This document shows, in pieces, positions 9,625 through 18,222 of a DNA stretch of 64,000 nucleotides. Each line of letters opens with the position of its first letter. Within the stretch, counting starts at the first letter, position 1. The stretch covers positions 62,001 to 126,000 of the forward strand of contig LMVO01000012.1 of the NCBI GenBank assembly GCA_002287215.1, read 5' to 3'. Source of the DNA: Methanocorpusculum parvum (lineage in GTDB: Archaea; Halobacteriota; Methanomicrobia; Methanomicrobiales; Methanocorpusculaceae). Position numbers and translations under genes: made by a program. Below the pieces are notes generated by a model that searched no databases, had not been told where the DNA came from, and saw nothing but the letters and a program-made list of their open reading frames with translations.

Positions 9625-11453
9625 TGGATTATGAAGCAGTCGGTCTGAAAGCAGGACTTGAGATCCACCAGCAGCTGAACACGAAAGAAAAGCTGTTCTG
9701 CCACTCGCCGACGGTCATCCGTGACTCGGCGGAACACACAGGCGAGGTCAGCAGATATCTGCGTGTCGCCGTATCTGAGATGGGGGACGTTGACCGGGCG
9801 GCAAAGGAAGAGCTGATGAACCAGCGTCTTTTCACATATTACACGTATGATACCACCGGTCTTGTCGAGATCGATGAAGAGCCGCCCGCACCCCTCAACC
9901 CGGATGCGCTGGACATCGTTTTGACGATCGCCAAGATGTTTGAGATGACGCCCCTTCCGGAGATCCATACGATGCGCAAGATGATCGTGGACGGCTCGGC
10001 GACCAGCGGTTTCCAGAGAACTGCCCTGGTCGCGCTGAACGGAGCGATCGAGCACGCCTACAGGGTGGAAACGGTCGCGGTAGAAGAGGAGGCATGTCAG
10101 CGTGTCGAAGACACGATCTTCTCTGTCGACAGACTGGGAATCCCGCTCATCGAGATCACCACCTCTCCCTGCATGAAGACCCCGGAAGAGGTCCATGACA
10201 TCGCCCAGTATATCGGGATGACGCTGCGTTCGACCGGCCGGGTCAAGCGCGGGATCGGCACGATTCGGCAGGATGTCAACGTCTCGATCAGAGACGGCGC
10301 ACGAGTGGAGATAAAAGGCGTCCAGGAGCTAGATCTTATCGCCGAAGTCGTCCGCCGCGAGGTCCAGAGGCAGCTCTCGCTGCTTGCGATCCGGGATGAA
10401 CTCCAGGCAAGAAATGCACTGGTGAACGGAGAAGTGTATGATGTCACCTCTGTTTTTGCCAGGACCCAGTCCCAGGTCCTGAAGAAAGCACGCGTGATCC
10501 TTGGAACCGTGCTCCACGGATTTAACGGCCTTGTCGGTCTGGAGATCCAGCCGGATCGCCGTCTGGGCTCGGAGATGTCTGATTACGCCAAGAAATGCGG
10601 GGTGGGCGGACTTTTCCATACGGACGAACTGCCGGCCTACGGCGTGACCGAGGAGGAGGTCCATGTTCTGAAAGAGACCCTCGGCGCCGGACCTGAGGAC
10701 GCCGTCGTTATCGTTGCATCTACGGAACAGAAATGCCGGTGCGCCATGCAGATGATCATCCGCCGGGCGAAGATGGCGTTCGAAGGTGTTCCCGAAGAGA
10801 CCAGAAAGATGCTGGAAGGAGGTTCGACCGCCTACATGCGTCCGCTTCCGGGCGCTGCGCGAATGTATCCGGAAACTGATATTCTCCCGGTCCCCGTTAC
10901 CAAAGAGTACTGGGAGAGCATTGCAGCCCCTGAGCTTTTGACGGTGAAAGCAGAGCGGTTTGTCGCCGAATACGGACTCGACCCCGGTATGGCACGGCAG
11001 ATGGCGTTCTCTGAAGAACTTCCGCTGTTCGAGCGCGCAGTATCCGAAGGGATCCGGCCGGTGTTTGCCGCACGAACGATCCTTGCCTCTCTTAAAGAGC
11101 TGTCACGAGCGGGCATCTCCTCCGACGCTTTATCCGATGACGCGATCATTGCCGTCATGAAGACGGTCGAGGCCGGAAACGCCGCTAAAGAGGCTGTTTT
11201 AGATATTCTCACGGCATGCGCCAAAGGAATGTCAGTCTCCGATGCGGTATCGCGGGTCGCTCCCGCATTCTCCCGCGAAGAGCTTCAGGATCTGGTACAT
11301 GGTATCGTGAACGACCGTGTGGAGTTCATCCGCACCCGCGGGAAAGCGGCTCTGGGCCCGGTCATGGGCGTAATCATGAAGGAGGTCAGGGGAAGGATCG
11401 ACGGAAAAGTCGTTTCCGAAGTACTGGATGAGGAACTTGGCCGGATCATCTGA
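9624..11453 (+). CDS. gatE: Glu-tRNA(Gln) amidotransferase subunit E
   Basis: The 609-residue GatB/GatE-family subunit that phosphorylates and amidates Glu-tRNA(Gln). The N-terminus GLKAGLEIHQQLNTKEKLFC is the family signature, and the C-terminal 150 residues form the helical tail domain that binds tRNA. I use the ATG at 9624, which overlaps the gatD stop (TAATG) and has GGAGGT seven bases upstream. A slightly longer in-frame start at 9609 has no such site. Confidence 0.95.
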   Translation: MDYEAVGLKAGLEIHQQLNTKEKLFCHSPTVIRDSAEHTGEVSRYLRVAVSEMGDVDRAAKEELMNQRLFTYYTYDTTGLVEIDEEPPAPLNPDALDIVLTIAKMFEMTPLPEIHTMRKMIVDGSATSGFQRTALVALNGAIEHAYRVETVAVEEEACQRVEDTIFSVDRLGIPLIEITTSPCMKTPEEVHDIAQYIGMTLRSTGRVKRGIGTIRQDVNVSIRDGARVEIKGVQELDLIAEVVRREVQRQLSLLAIRDELQARNALVNGEVYDVTSVFARTQSQVLKKARVILGTVLHGFNGLVGLEIQPDRRLGSEMSDYAKKCGVGGLFHTDELPAYGVTEEEVHVLKETLGAGPEDAVVIVASTEQKCRCAMQMIIRRAKMAFEGVPEETRKMLEGGSTAYMRPLPGAARMYPETDILPVPVTKEYWESIAAPELLTVKAERFVAEYGLDPGMARQMAFSEELPLFERAVSEGIRPVFAARTILASLKELSRAGISSDALSDDAIIAVMKTVEAGNAAKEAVLDILTACAKGMSVSDAVSRVAPAFSREELQDLVHGIVNDRVEFIRTRGKAALGPVMGVIMKEVRGRIDGKVVSEVLDEELGRII

Positions 11454-11520
11454 GGTTATACAGGTGAAGCATAGAGATATGTTTAAGTGAATGGGGCACT
11501 AACAAAATACGGAGTTCAAT

Positions 11521-11799
11521 ATGGGTAAGACAGGAAGTATCAACTGGCACCAGGTAAAAGGTGTCAACGGTCAGATTCGCCTTGTCCCGCAGAAAGAGGG
11601 AGAGGTCAAAAAGCCCGGACCGAATCAGAGATTCAAGAGAGCAAGCATCGTCTCCAAGATTGAGAGCCGCATGGCAAACAATCCGCAGCAGGGACGCGGA
11701 CGCGGACGCGGGCCGAAGATCGCAGATCAGCGTATCCGCCACCGGATCCGCCGCTCGAAGAAATCGATGATGGGCGCAAAAGCAAAAGCAAAGCGTTAA
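11521..11799 (+). CDS. small very basic conserved-type protein (possibly DUF5350)
   Basis: A 92-residue protein that is about one third Lys/Arg. It has an ordered N-terminal part (KTGSINWHQVKGVNGQIR) and a strongly basic tail with GRGRGRGPK and RHRIRRSKK patches, suggesting RNA or ribosome binding. It has its own start region with GGAG before the ATG and a run of seven T (11813-11819) after the stop. I recall similar proteins in Methanomicrobia labelled DUF5350, but cannot confirm this. It is not ribosomal protein S30e. Confidence 0.7.
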   Translation: MGKTGSINWHQVKGVNGQIRLVPQKEGEVKKPGPNQRFKRASIVSKIESRMANNPQQGRGRGRGPKIADQRIRHRIRRSKKSMMGAKAKAKR

Positions 11800-11812
11800 C
11801 ATTTCTCATCAA

Positions 11813-11819
11813 TTTTTTT
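11813..11819 (+). terminator. T-run after the basic protein
   Basis: Seven T on the plus strand 14 bases after the stop at 11799, a typical archaeal T-rich stop signal. No strong hairpin precedes it. Confidence 0.45.
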
Positions 11820-11949
11820 ACATTAACATCAATACATGATGCGGAACCCCGCGTCATTATTTTTCTCTTGTTTTAGAAAGCAGAACTAATTAGCGCATAC
11901 GCTTCTCTTCAGGCAGTATATCCGGGATATCCCGCGGCGTATAACGAAT

Positions 11950-11956
11950 AAAAAAA
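11950..11956 (-). terminator. T-run after the methylthiotransferase gene
   Basis: Seven A on the plus strand read as seven T on the minus strand, 20 bases past the stop at 11976. It probably ends the minus-strand transcript and faces the T-run at 11813. Confidence 0.45.
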
Positions 11957-11975
11957 GAGGACCGTCTTTTTCGGA

Positions 11976-13220
11976 TCAGATCAGCTCCCCGATCAGATAA
12001 TGACGCCGGTGTCCGGTTATTTTTACCCGGATCTCTGTTCCGATCGGGATATCCTGCATAACCACGATGTTCTGATAGGTCCGATCGCGCGCCGTGACAC
12101 TGCCCAATTTCACCACTTCTGTCACGACTGCCTTGAGAATACGGCCGATCATCTCTGCATTATTGGCATCATACACCGAGTTTGCCGCCGTGGTAAGCTC
12201 CCGCGAACGCTGTTTTTTTATCTGTTCCGGGATCTTTTTCATCTTTGCGGCAGGCGTGTTTTGCCGCACGGAAAAGCGGGTAATATTCACCTTCCCGGGT
12301 TTTGTCCGCCGGATCTGTTCCACAGACGCCGCCGCATCTTCATCCGTCTCACCGGAAAATCCGGCGATATAATCCGTGCTTATCCGGATATCGGGAAACG
12401 CTTCCCGCGCCCTTGTACAGATCTCTTCATACTGGGCAGAGGTATAGCGGCGCCCCATCAGTCTGAGGACAGGGTCAGACCCGGACTGAACCGGTATGTG
12501 CAGAAACAAAAAGATCTTCGGATCCTGCAGAGCTTCAAGAAAATCATCGAGAAGCGGCAGGAGCGTATCAGGATTTGCCATCCCAATCCTGATCATAAAA
12601 TGACCCGGGAGCTTACAGAGCGCCCTGAGGAGATCGGGAAGTCTCTTTCCGTCGTTTCGGTCCATCCCCCAGGAAGAGGTGTCCTGAGCGGTCAGCTGGA
12701 TCTCGGACGCTCCCGCTTTGATGATGCTTTCGGCCTGCCGGAGAATATCCTCTGCCGGAAAACTCACCAGTTTTCCCCGCGCGAGCCGGGTTATGCAGTA
12801 GGTACAATGACCATTACATCCCCGGGCGATCTGGAGAACACCATTTGTTCCGGAATGCGCCGTTGCGACCTCCATATAGCAGGCGTGGATATGATCCGGA
12901 TCGATGATATGGATATGCGGATACCTGGTTTCGAGAACCTCTTTTGCGACCGGAGGCAGACATCCGGTAACAAACAGGAGTTTTTCTGCATAACAATCCA
13001 GACGTTCATACATGTGCTGCTCGGTCCTCCCGATCACCACGCAGGTATTGATCAAAACCGCGTCCGCCTGATCTGCCGACAAAGCAGGAACGCATCCCTG
13101 ACTTCTCGCGATCTCCATAAGCTTCTCGGTATCCCCCGCATTATAGGTACACCCGTAGGTTTCGGTAAAAATGGAGAGATTTTTCAGAAGCTTCAGTGAT
13201 CCGGCGGTTTGTGCGTCCAT
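11976..13220 (-). CDS. tRNA t6A37 methylthiotransferase (archaeal e-MtaB/CDKAL1 type)
   Basis: A 414-residue radical-SAM methylthiotransferase that converts t6A37 of tRNA to ms2t6A. The UPF0004 domain carries C24, C60 and C87 for one cluster; the radical SAM motif is C135/C139/C142 (GCNGHCTYC). A TRAM domain of about 60 residues closes the protein. The MiaB branch acts on i6A, but in archaea this branch is normally the t6A enzyme. Its substrate modification depends on Sua5, which is encoded at 46132-46728. Confidence 0.88.
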   Translation of the reverse strand: MDAQTAGSLKLLKNLSIFTETYGCTYNAGDTEKLMEIARSQGCVPALSADQADAVLINTCVVIGRTEQHMYERLDCYAEKLLFVTGCLPPVAKEVLETRYPHIHIIDPDHIHACYMEVATAHSGTNGVLQIARGCNGHCTYCITRLARGKLVSFPAEDILRQAESIIKAGASEIQLTAQDTSSWGMDRNDGKRLPDLLRALCKLPGHFMIRIGMANPDTLLPLLDDFLEALQDPKIFLFLHIPVQSGSDPVLRLMGRRYTSAQYEEICTRAREAFPDIRISTDYIAGFSGETDEDAAASVEQIRRTKPGKVNITRFSVRQNTPAAKMKKIPEQIKKQRSRELTTAANSVYDANNAEMIGRILKAVVTEVVKLGSVTARDRTYQNIVVMQDIPIGTEIRVKITGHRRHYLIGELI

Positions 13221-13247
13221 GAGTACCTTACTATTTTCTGCCCGCAG

Positions 13248-13264
13248 ATAAATAATTAAATAGT
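13248..13264 (+). promoter_or_regulatory. A/T-rich promoter element before ppk
   Basis: An A/T-only stretch (ATAAATAATTAAATAG) lies about 40 bases upstream of the ppk ATG, between two divergent genes. It fits an archaeal TATA box and could serve either direction. Confidence 0.45.
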
Positions 13265-13299
13265 ATTCAGACTATCATTGTAAAACGGAAATACAGAAT

Positions 13300-15369
13300 A
13301 TGGGAAGTATACATAAACCCGGAAAAACCCGGAAAAACAGGTATGTAAGAAAAGCCACGCGGTTTCCAAAAGAGTCGGGACGATATTTCAACCGTGAGCT
13401 TTCCTGGCTCAAATTCAATGAACGAGTATTATTCGAAGCGGAAAATACCGACAATCCCCTCCTTGAACGGGTGACCTTTCTCGGGATCGTGGCAGGAAAT
13501 CTGGATGAATTTTTTATGGTCCGGGTGCCTGCGTATCAGAAAGGCGCCACCTACTCGGCTGATGAATTCAGCGAAGTGATCGGCAGCAGCACCCAGCTGG
13601 AGATGATCTACTCACGCGTCATCGTTCTGATGCGCCATATGGCCGAGGTGTGGAACAATGATCTGGTCCCAAAACTCGCTGCGGAGGGGATATTTTTCCT
13701 CCGGTATGCGGAGTGCACCGATGAGGAGAAAAAAGCCTTCAAAAAGGAGCTCGAGGAGGAGTCGTTCACCATTCTCCGGGGAGACCGGTTCTCCGACATT
13801 CAGCATGACGAGTATCTCCACGGATTTGCCATGCTCGTTCAGACAGACAAAGGGCGAGCCGTCATCCCGGTCCAGAGGATCATTGATGAGAAGGGTAGAT
13901 TCGTACCGGTCGGCGATCGGAAAAATACCTTCATATTCCGTGAGGATCTGCTGAAAAAACATATCCTGTCACTGTTTCCGGATGAGACCGTGTACGCCGT
14001 GATGCCGGTTCGTCTGACGCGGGATTCGGATCTCGATCTCAAAGGCGACGATGCCGATGATCTGATCAGCGCCATCATGGATGCGCAGAAAACGCTGGCG
14101 AAACGGTATCCGAGCAGACTTGAAACGCTGGACACGATGCCGTTTGGCTATATGGCCCCTCTCGTGGATGCCCTTTCCCTTGTCCCGGAACTCGTGTATG
14201 ATATGGCCGCTCCCCTTGGCCTCATCGATCTGAAAGAGTTCCCGGTAAAACGTCCGAACCTGAAATTTCCCCCGTATACCGCGTCCCTGCCGTCCGGCCT
14301 GTCCGGGAACGTATTTTCCGCGATCGCCAAAAGAGACCGGTTCATGTTCAACCCGTACAACAGTTTCGACGGGCTGATCCGTTTCATGTCGGCGGCAGCC
14401 GATGATCCTACGGTCGTAAAGATCCAGATCACGCTCTACCGGCTGGGTTCCGAGTCTCCGGTGATCGATGCGCTTTTGGCAGCGGCAAAAAACCGAAAAG
14501 ATGTCACCGCCGTTGTTGAACTGAAAGCGAGTTTTGATGAAGAGACCAACTTCCGCTGGGCGACGAAACTCAAAGAAGGGGGAGTGAATGTCATAATGGG
14601 ATATCCCGGCGTGAAAGTCCATGCAAAATGCTGTCTGATCACCAGGATCGAGAATGGACAGATCGTCAGATATGCAAACATCTCCACCGGGAACTACAAT
14701 GCAAATACCGCAAAGATCTACGCGGATATGGCCATATTCACAGCAAATGAGGAGATCTGCACGGATGCCGCGGCAATGTTTGCGATGCTGGCCGGCACGT
14801 TCTCTTCCCCGGTCTACCGCCGGCTGATCATAAGCCCGAACTCGATGGACCAGGAGATCATCCGCAGGATCGAACGGGAAGCGGAGATTTCCGGGACGAA
14901 CGGGCGCATCATCATGAAGATGAACTCGCTCACGGATCGGGACATCATCAATGCGCTGTATGCCGCCTCAGAAAAGGGTGTCAGGATCGATCTGGCGGTC
15001 AGAGGAGTATGTATGCTTCGGCCGGGGGTCGAAAAGCTCTCGGAGACGATCAGTGTGATCTCGGTTGTCAGCAGATTTCTGGAACATGCGAGGGTGTATT
15101 ACTTTGAAAACGGCGGGGATCCGGAGGTGTTTATCGGCAGTCCGGATATGATGCCGAGGAATCTGCACCGGCGTATCGAGATCCTCTGTCCGATCCTGGA
15201 TAAACGGATCAAAAAGGTGCTGATACAAAAAATACTCCCTGCGTTCATCGACGATCCGGTAAAGGGGCATACGCTGGATGCGTACGGGAGATATCACCCG
15301 CCTGAGCGGAGACCCGGCGAACTGAGTTCCCAGCAGAAGTTTATCGCGATGCAGAGGGCGTGGAGATAG
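13300..15369 (+). CDS. ppk: polyphosphate kinase 1
   Basis: A 689-residue enzyme that polymerises the gamma-phosphate of ATP into polyphosphate. The N-terminal domain begins FNRELSWLKFNERVL at about residue 29. The two phospholipase-D-like catalytic domains contain the conserved histidines H441 (GVKVHAKCC, the phosphorylated residue) and H623 (NLHRRIE). The length is normal for PPK1. It stands alone, with a T-rich stretch soon after the stop and the HdeD-like gene 55 bases downstream. Confidence 0.95.
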   Translation: MGSIHKPGKTRKNRYVRKATRFPKESGRYFNRELSWLKFNERVLFEAENTDNPLLERVTFLGIVAGNLDEFFMVRVPAYQKGATYSADEFSEVIGSSTQLEMIYSRVIVLMRHMAEVWNNDLVPKLAAEGIFFLRYAECTDEEKKAFKKELEEESFTILRGDRFSDIQHDEYLHGFAMLVQTDKGRAVIPVQRIIDEKGRFVPVGDRKNTFIFREDLLKKHILSLFPDETVYAVMPVRLTRDSDLDLKGDDADDLISAIMDAQKTLAKRYPSRLETLDTMPFGYMAPLVDALSLVPELVYDMAAPLGLIDLKEFPVKRPNLKFPPYTASLPSGLSGNVFSAIAKRDRFMFNPYNSFDGLIRFMSAAADDPTVVKIQITLYRLGSESPVIDALLAAAKNRKDVTAVVELKASFDEETNFRWATKLKEGGVNVIMGYPGVKVHAKCCLITRIENGQIVRYANISTGNYNANTAKIYADMAIFTANEEICTDAAAMFAMLAGTFSSPVYRRLIISPNSMDQEIIRRIEREAEISGTNGRIIMKMNSLTDRDIINALYAASEKGVRIDLAVRGVCMLRPGVEKLSETISVISVVSRFLEHARVYYFENGGDPEVFIGSPDMMPRNLHRRIEILCPILDKRIKKVLIQKILPAFIDDPVKGHTLDAYGRYHPPERRPGELSSQQKFIAMQRAWR

Positions 15370-15424
15370 ACAGTCTTCTTTTTTTCGGATATCTTTATCA
15401 TCTGTTATGTGACAGTATGTCAGT

Positions 15425-15994
15425 ATGACAAGTGTTGTAATCATTGAGCAGGAACTCAGGCCAAATGCCTGGAAGATTCAGATCCTTAAAGCGGTCATAT
15501 TTGTTCTGTTTGGAGTGTTCTGTCTCGTGTTTCCGTTCTCTGCCCTGAATCTCGGCGCCTATCTGGTCGCATTTTTCCTGCTGTTCGTTTCGATCGCAGC
15601 ATTGTTTTCCGGATTTGCCGCATTCGGCGAGCCGAAGACGACCTGGTGGATGATCGTGCTTGGTGTCATAGGTATCATTATTGCAGGATATTCGTTTTTG
15701 AACCCTGCATTTATGATCACGTTCGGCACGATCTGTGTAGGAATTATCGCCCTTCTCTCCGGCCTGACCGATATCATCCTTGCCTTCAGTCAGGGACTTT
15801 CGGCAGGTATCCGTGTTCTGACCTTTATTTTAGGTGTTCTCGGCCTTCTCGTCGGACTGATCTTTCTGCTTCAGCCGGGGATCGGTGCCGAAGTTTTGGT
15901 CGTTCTCTTAGGGATCTTCCTTATCCTCGGCGGGATCGTTGCTTTCATTGAAGGTCTTCTGTTCAAAAAATTCATTGCTGAAGTGACGAACTGA
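15425..15994 (+). CDS. HdeD/DUF308-family membrane protein
   Basis: A 189-residue integral membrane protein with six predicted helices in three repeated pairs, with glycine-rich ends such as GVIGIIIAGYSFLNP and LLGIFLILGGIVAF. This repeat pattern is that of the HdeD family, named for an E. coli acid-resistance gene. The role in archaea is unknown. It follows ppk on the same strand, but a separate promoter is possible. Confidence 0.75.
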   Translation: MTSVVIIEQELRPNAWKIQILKAVIFVLFGVFCLVFPFSALNLGAYLVAFFLLFVSIAALFSGFAAFGEPKTTWWMIVLGVIGIIIAGYSFLNPAFMITFGTICVGIIALLSGLTDIILAFSQGLSAGIRVLTFILGVLGLLVGLIFLLQPGIGAEVLVVLLGIFLILGGIVAFIEGLLFKKFIAEVTN

Positions 15995-16112
15995 TCATTC
16001 ATTTTTTCTTTTTGATAGGACTTATGCGGTGTTGTGATCTTGACCGAAATAAACTGACGTACGTATGAGATGCACTTCGATTTCGAGCAAGGGATTCGTT
16101 TTGACACAAGAG

Positions 16113-16146
16113 AAAAACCAACCGCGCCGATTCGCGGTTGGTTTTT
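16113..16146. terminator. perfect 14-bp hairpin ending in T5 (terminator-like on both strands)
   Basis: The left arm 16113-16126 (AAAAACCAACCGCG) and right arm 16133-16146 are exact reverse complements with a six-base loop. Because the arms end in A5 and T5, the structure looks like a factor-independent terminator in both directions. Such strong hairpin terminators are not the norm in archaea, where a T-tract is usually enough. Confidence 0.7.
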
Positions 16147-16176
16147 ATCTCATCTGTCCACACCCAACAACCTCCT

Positions 16177-16189
16177 TCCTAAATTAGGA
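16177..16189. promoter_or_regulatory. perfect 13-bp palindrome, possible operator
   Basis: TCCTAA-A-TTAGGA is a perfect inverted repeat about 55 bases upstream of the TATA-like box of the MerR-like gene. It could be a binding site for that protein or simply part of the surrounding repeat element. Confidence 0.35.
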
Positions 16190-16233
16190 CCACGCCCACA
16201 CCGCGTAAGTACCATTTGAAATACCGCGAGTGC

Positions 16234-16250
16234 CAAACCTTTTATTATAT
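16234..16250 (+). promoter_or_regulatory. BRE/TATA-like promoter of the MerR-like gene
   Basis: CAAACCTTTTATTATAT resembles a purine-rich BRE followed by a TATA box. It lies about 32 bases upstream of the ATG at 16279, so the mRNA would have a very short leader or none. Confidence 0.5.
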
Positions 16251-16278
16251 CGGTGCAATAGAATCAAACAAGAGCAGT

Positions 16279-16848
16279 ATGGCGGAAAATACAAAAAAAA
16301 TCGCAGAGATCTCAGCAATTCTCGGCATCGACGAACAGACCTGCCGGACAATAGCAAAAGAGTATGAAGAGATCCTCCCCTGCAGGAAAATCGGAAAAGT
16401 CAGCGTCTACGAAGACAATACCGTAGACCGGTTCAGAAAGATCGCCGATCTTCAGGCCCAGGGACTCCCAAAAGAGGTGATCGTCCCGGCGATCCGCGGA
16501 GGGAAATCCCTGATGGAGCGGGCAATAGAAGATATGAAAAAGATGGGGGTGGATATCCAGACCGAACCGAAAAAAGAGGCGCCAAAACCGATTCCGCGTT
16601 CCGAGACGGAAGAGGAACTCATTCTTGCCGTTCGATCCGCCCAGACAAGCATTGCCGCAATGGAACACCGGCTTTCTGCGTTCCGGGAAAGATCCGAGGC
16701 CGATACCACTGCGATCCTTGACGCGGTCTCTTCCGTCTCTGCAGAAGTTGCAGAACTGAAAACCCAGGTGCATACTCTCTGGGATCAGATAGCTACCCTG
16801 GAAGAGTTCCTTCGTGCATCCCAAAACAGATCTTTCTGGAAACGCTGA
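16279..16848 (+). CDS. MerR-like DNA-binding protein with coiled-coil tail
   Basis: A 189-residue soluble protein. Residues about 5-75 read as a winged helix of the MerR/excisionase kind (KKIAEISAILGIDEQTCRTI, then KIGKVSVYEDNTVDRFRKI). After a proline-rich linker (about 90-110), residues 115-180 form heptad-like helices suited to a coiled coil. No metal- or drug-binding domain is seen. I chose the ATG at 16279 because the TATA-like box ends at 16250, which makes the longer start at 16216 impossible. The targets are unknown. Confidence 0.65.
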   Translation: MAENTKKIAEISAILGIDEQTCRTIAKEYEEILPCRKIGKVSVYEDNTVDRFRKIADLQAQGLPKEVIVPAIRGGKSLMERAIEDMKKMGVDIQTEPKKEAPKPIPRSETEEELILAVRSAQTSIAAMEHRLSAFRERSEADTTAILDAVSSVSAEVAELKTQVHTLWDQIATLEEFLRASQNRSFWKR

Positions 16849-16919
16849 ATCCTCAGTATACCCCCCGCAGCCCGGACACAAAACCCTAATCCCTCACGCA
16901 CCAATATCTACCTGATATC

Positions 16920-18083
16920 ATGCCCTCCCAGTGTGCCGTATGCAAAGGAAAAGGACTCTGCGGTCTGCCAAGCTGCCCGATCACGCGGCGTTTCCATGCA
17001 CTGAAAGACACACAACCCGTTTCTGAATATATGGGAGCGTCTCCTTCGGTTTTCGTCGGCAGTTACGGCTATCCGCGGGTCGTCGGCGGCCCCCTTATGA
17101 TCAACGATTCCGACAACCCTCTTGACTGGGTCAGACAGGGATTCTCCATCGATGATATCGTTTCCGTTCGTTCCAGAACGATCCGGGGAGGATCCGATCT
17201 GGATGTAAAGATCCCAAACATCGGCAAAGTTCAGGAGATCGCCCTTTCGGCCAGGCCGCTGGACGTCGAGGTGGCGTTTGAAAAACCGGTCTCGTTCGAT
17301 ATAAACTTTGACGGGACCGTCACCCCGGTCGGCATGTCGGGTGCGATGAAAAAACTGGATGTCATCGACAATGCCTCGGTTTCCCGGATCGTTGACCGAT
17401 GTACCTCCGATACCGATCTCAAGGCAACCGAGGCGGCACGGATCATGTTTGAGAATGGGACGGATGTCTACAAGATCACGAATCTTTTAACTGCCGGTCT
17501 TCTCGGGGTAAAACGCCGGGTGGTCCCCACCCGCTGGGCGATTACCGCCACAGACGACATGATCTCCACCTCGATCAAGCGCGAGGTCATAAAAATGCCG
17601 GCTCTCCCCGAGTATCAGGTGTTCTCCGGGACCCTGTATGGAAATACGATTTGCTTCATTCTCATCCCGTCAAACGACTGGAGGTTCGAGATGCTCGAAC
17701 GCTGGCAGAAACATTCTCTCTGGTCCGGGGACGAGGAGACCATAGTCGTTGACGGGGAGAAGGGGCTTACGAAATCGAAGTATTCCCCGATTGCCGGAGC
17801 ATACTACTCGGCAAGACTCGCAGTTCTCGAGTATCTGAAAAGTATCGGGAGATGTGCACGGGTCTTGTGTATCCGGGACATTTCCGGTGAGTACTGGGCA
17901 CCTCTTGGGACATGGGTCATCAGAGAAGCCGCCCATGCATCGCTTTCTTCGCCTGCTGACCGTGTTGGAACGCTTCAAGAGGCGCTGACTTCGGCCTCGC
18001 AAAAACTCGGGACCAGTTTCTGGATCCAAAAAATGGGTCTGCTCAGAGATATCAGGCAGCAGAAGACGCTCTTTGAGTTCTGA
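16920..18083 (+). CDS. nreA: archaeal DNA repair protein NreA family
   Basis: A 387-residue Nre-family protein. The N-terminus has a zinc-finger-like cysteine set C5, C8, C14 and C19 (CAVCKGKGLCGLPSC). The C-terminus ends QQKTLFEF, which fits the PCNA-interacting (PIP) motif found in this family. Work in Haloferax links NreA to repair of alkylation or crosslink damage together with PCNA. The clamp itself is encoded at 59163-59906. The central domain shows no motif I can name. Confidence 0.88.
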   Translation: MPSQCAVCKGKGLCGLPSCPITRRFHALKDTQPVSEYMGASPSVFVGSYGYPRVVGGPLMINDSDNPLDWVRQGFSIDDIVSVRSRTIRGGSDLDVKIPNIGKVQEIALSARPLDVEVAFEKPVSFDINFDGTVTPVGMSGAMKKLDVIDNASVSRIVDRCTSDTDLKATEAARIMFENGTDVYKITNLLTAGLLGVKRRVVPTRWAITATDDMISTSIKREVIKMPALPEYQVFSGTLYGNTICFILIPSNDWRFEMLERWQKHSLWSGDEETIVVDGEKGLTKSKYSPIAGAYYSARLAVLEYLKSIGRCARVLCIRDISGEYWAPLGTWVIREAAHASLSSPADRVGTLQEALTSASQKLGTSFWIQKMGLLRDIRQQKTLFEF

Positions 18084-18222
18084 AATATCGGGCAGTCCCA
18101 AATCAACGGCGGCAGAGCCATCACAAAAATAAACTTTTCAGACAGCATATCTACATCTATTGTATGATCCGCACGCCGATGCCGGCAGTTGTCAAAAAGC
18201 ATCGGAAGACGGAGGAGAAACC

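Larger units (their letters stand above)
16018..16213. repeat. candidate miniature inverted-repeat element (about 196 bp)
   Basis: The left end reads GGACTTATGCGGTGTTG (16018-16034). The reverse complement of the right end reads GGTACTTACGCGGTGTGG (16196-16213). They agree at nearly every position apart from one extra T and two substitutions. The interior has no gene but holds a perfect 14-bp hairpin and a 13-bp palindrome. I see no clear target duplication. Whether copies exist elsewhere cannot be judged from one window. Confidence 0.35.

Noticed and set aside
11521-11799. Ribosomal protein S30e identity for the small basic protein
   Set aside because: Only size and charge agree; the conserved S30e core is not present.
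12000-13199. 399-codon open frame antisense to the methylthiotransferase
   Set aside because: The minus-strand gene has all the radical SAM and UPF0004 cysteines; the plus-strand product has no recognisable features.
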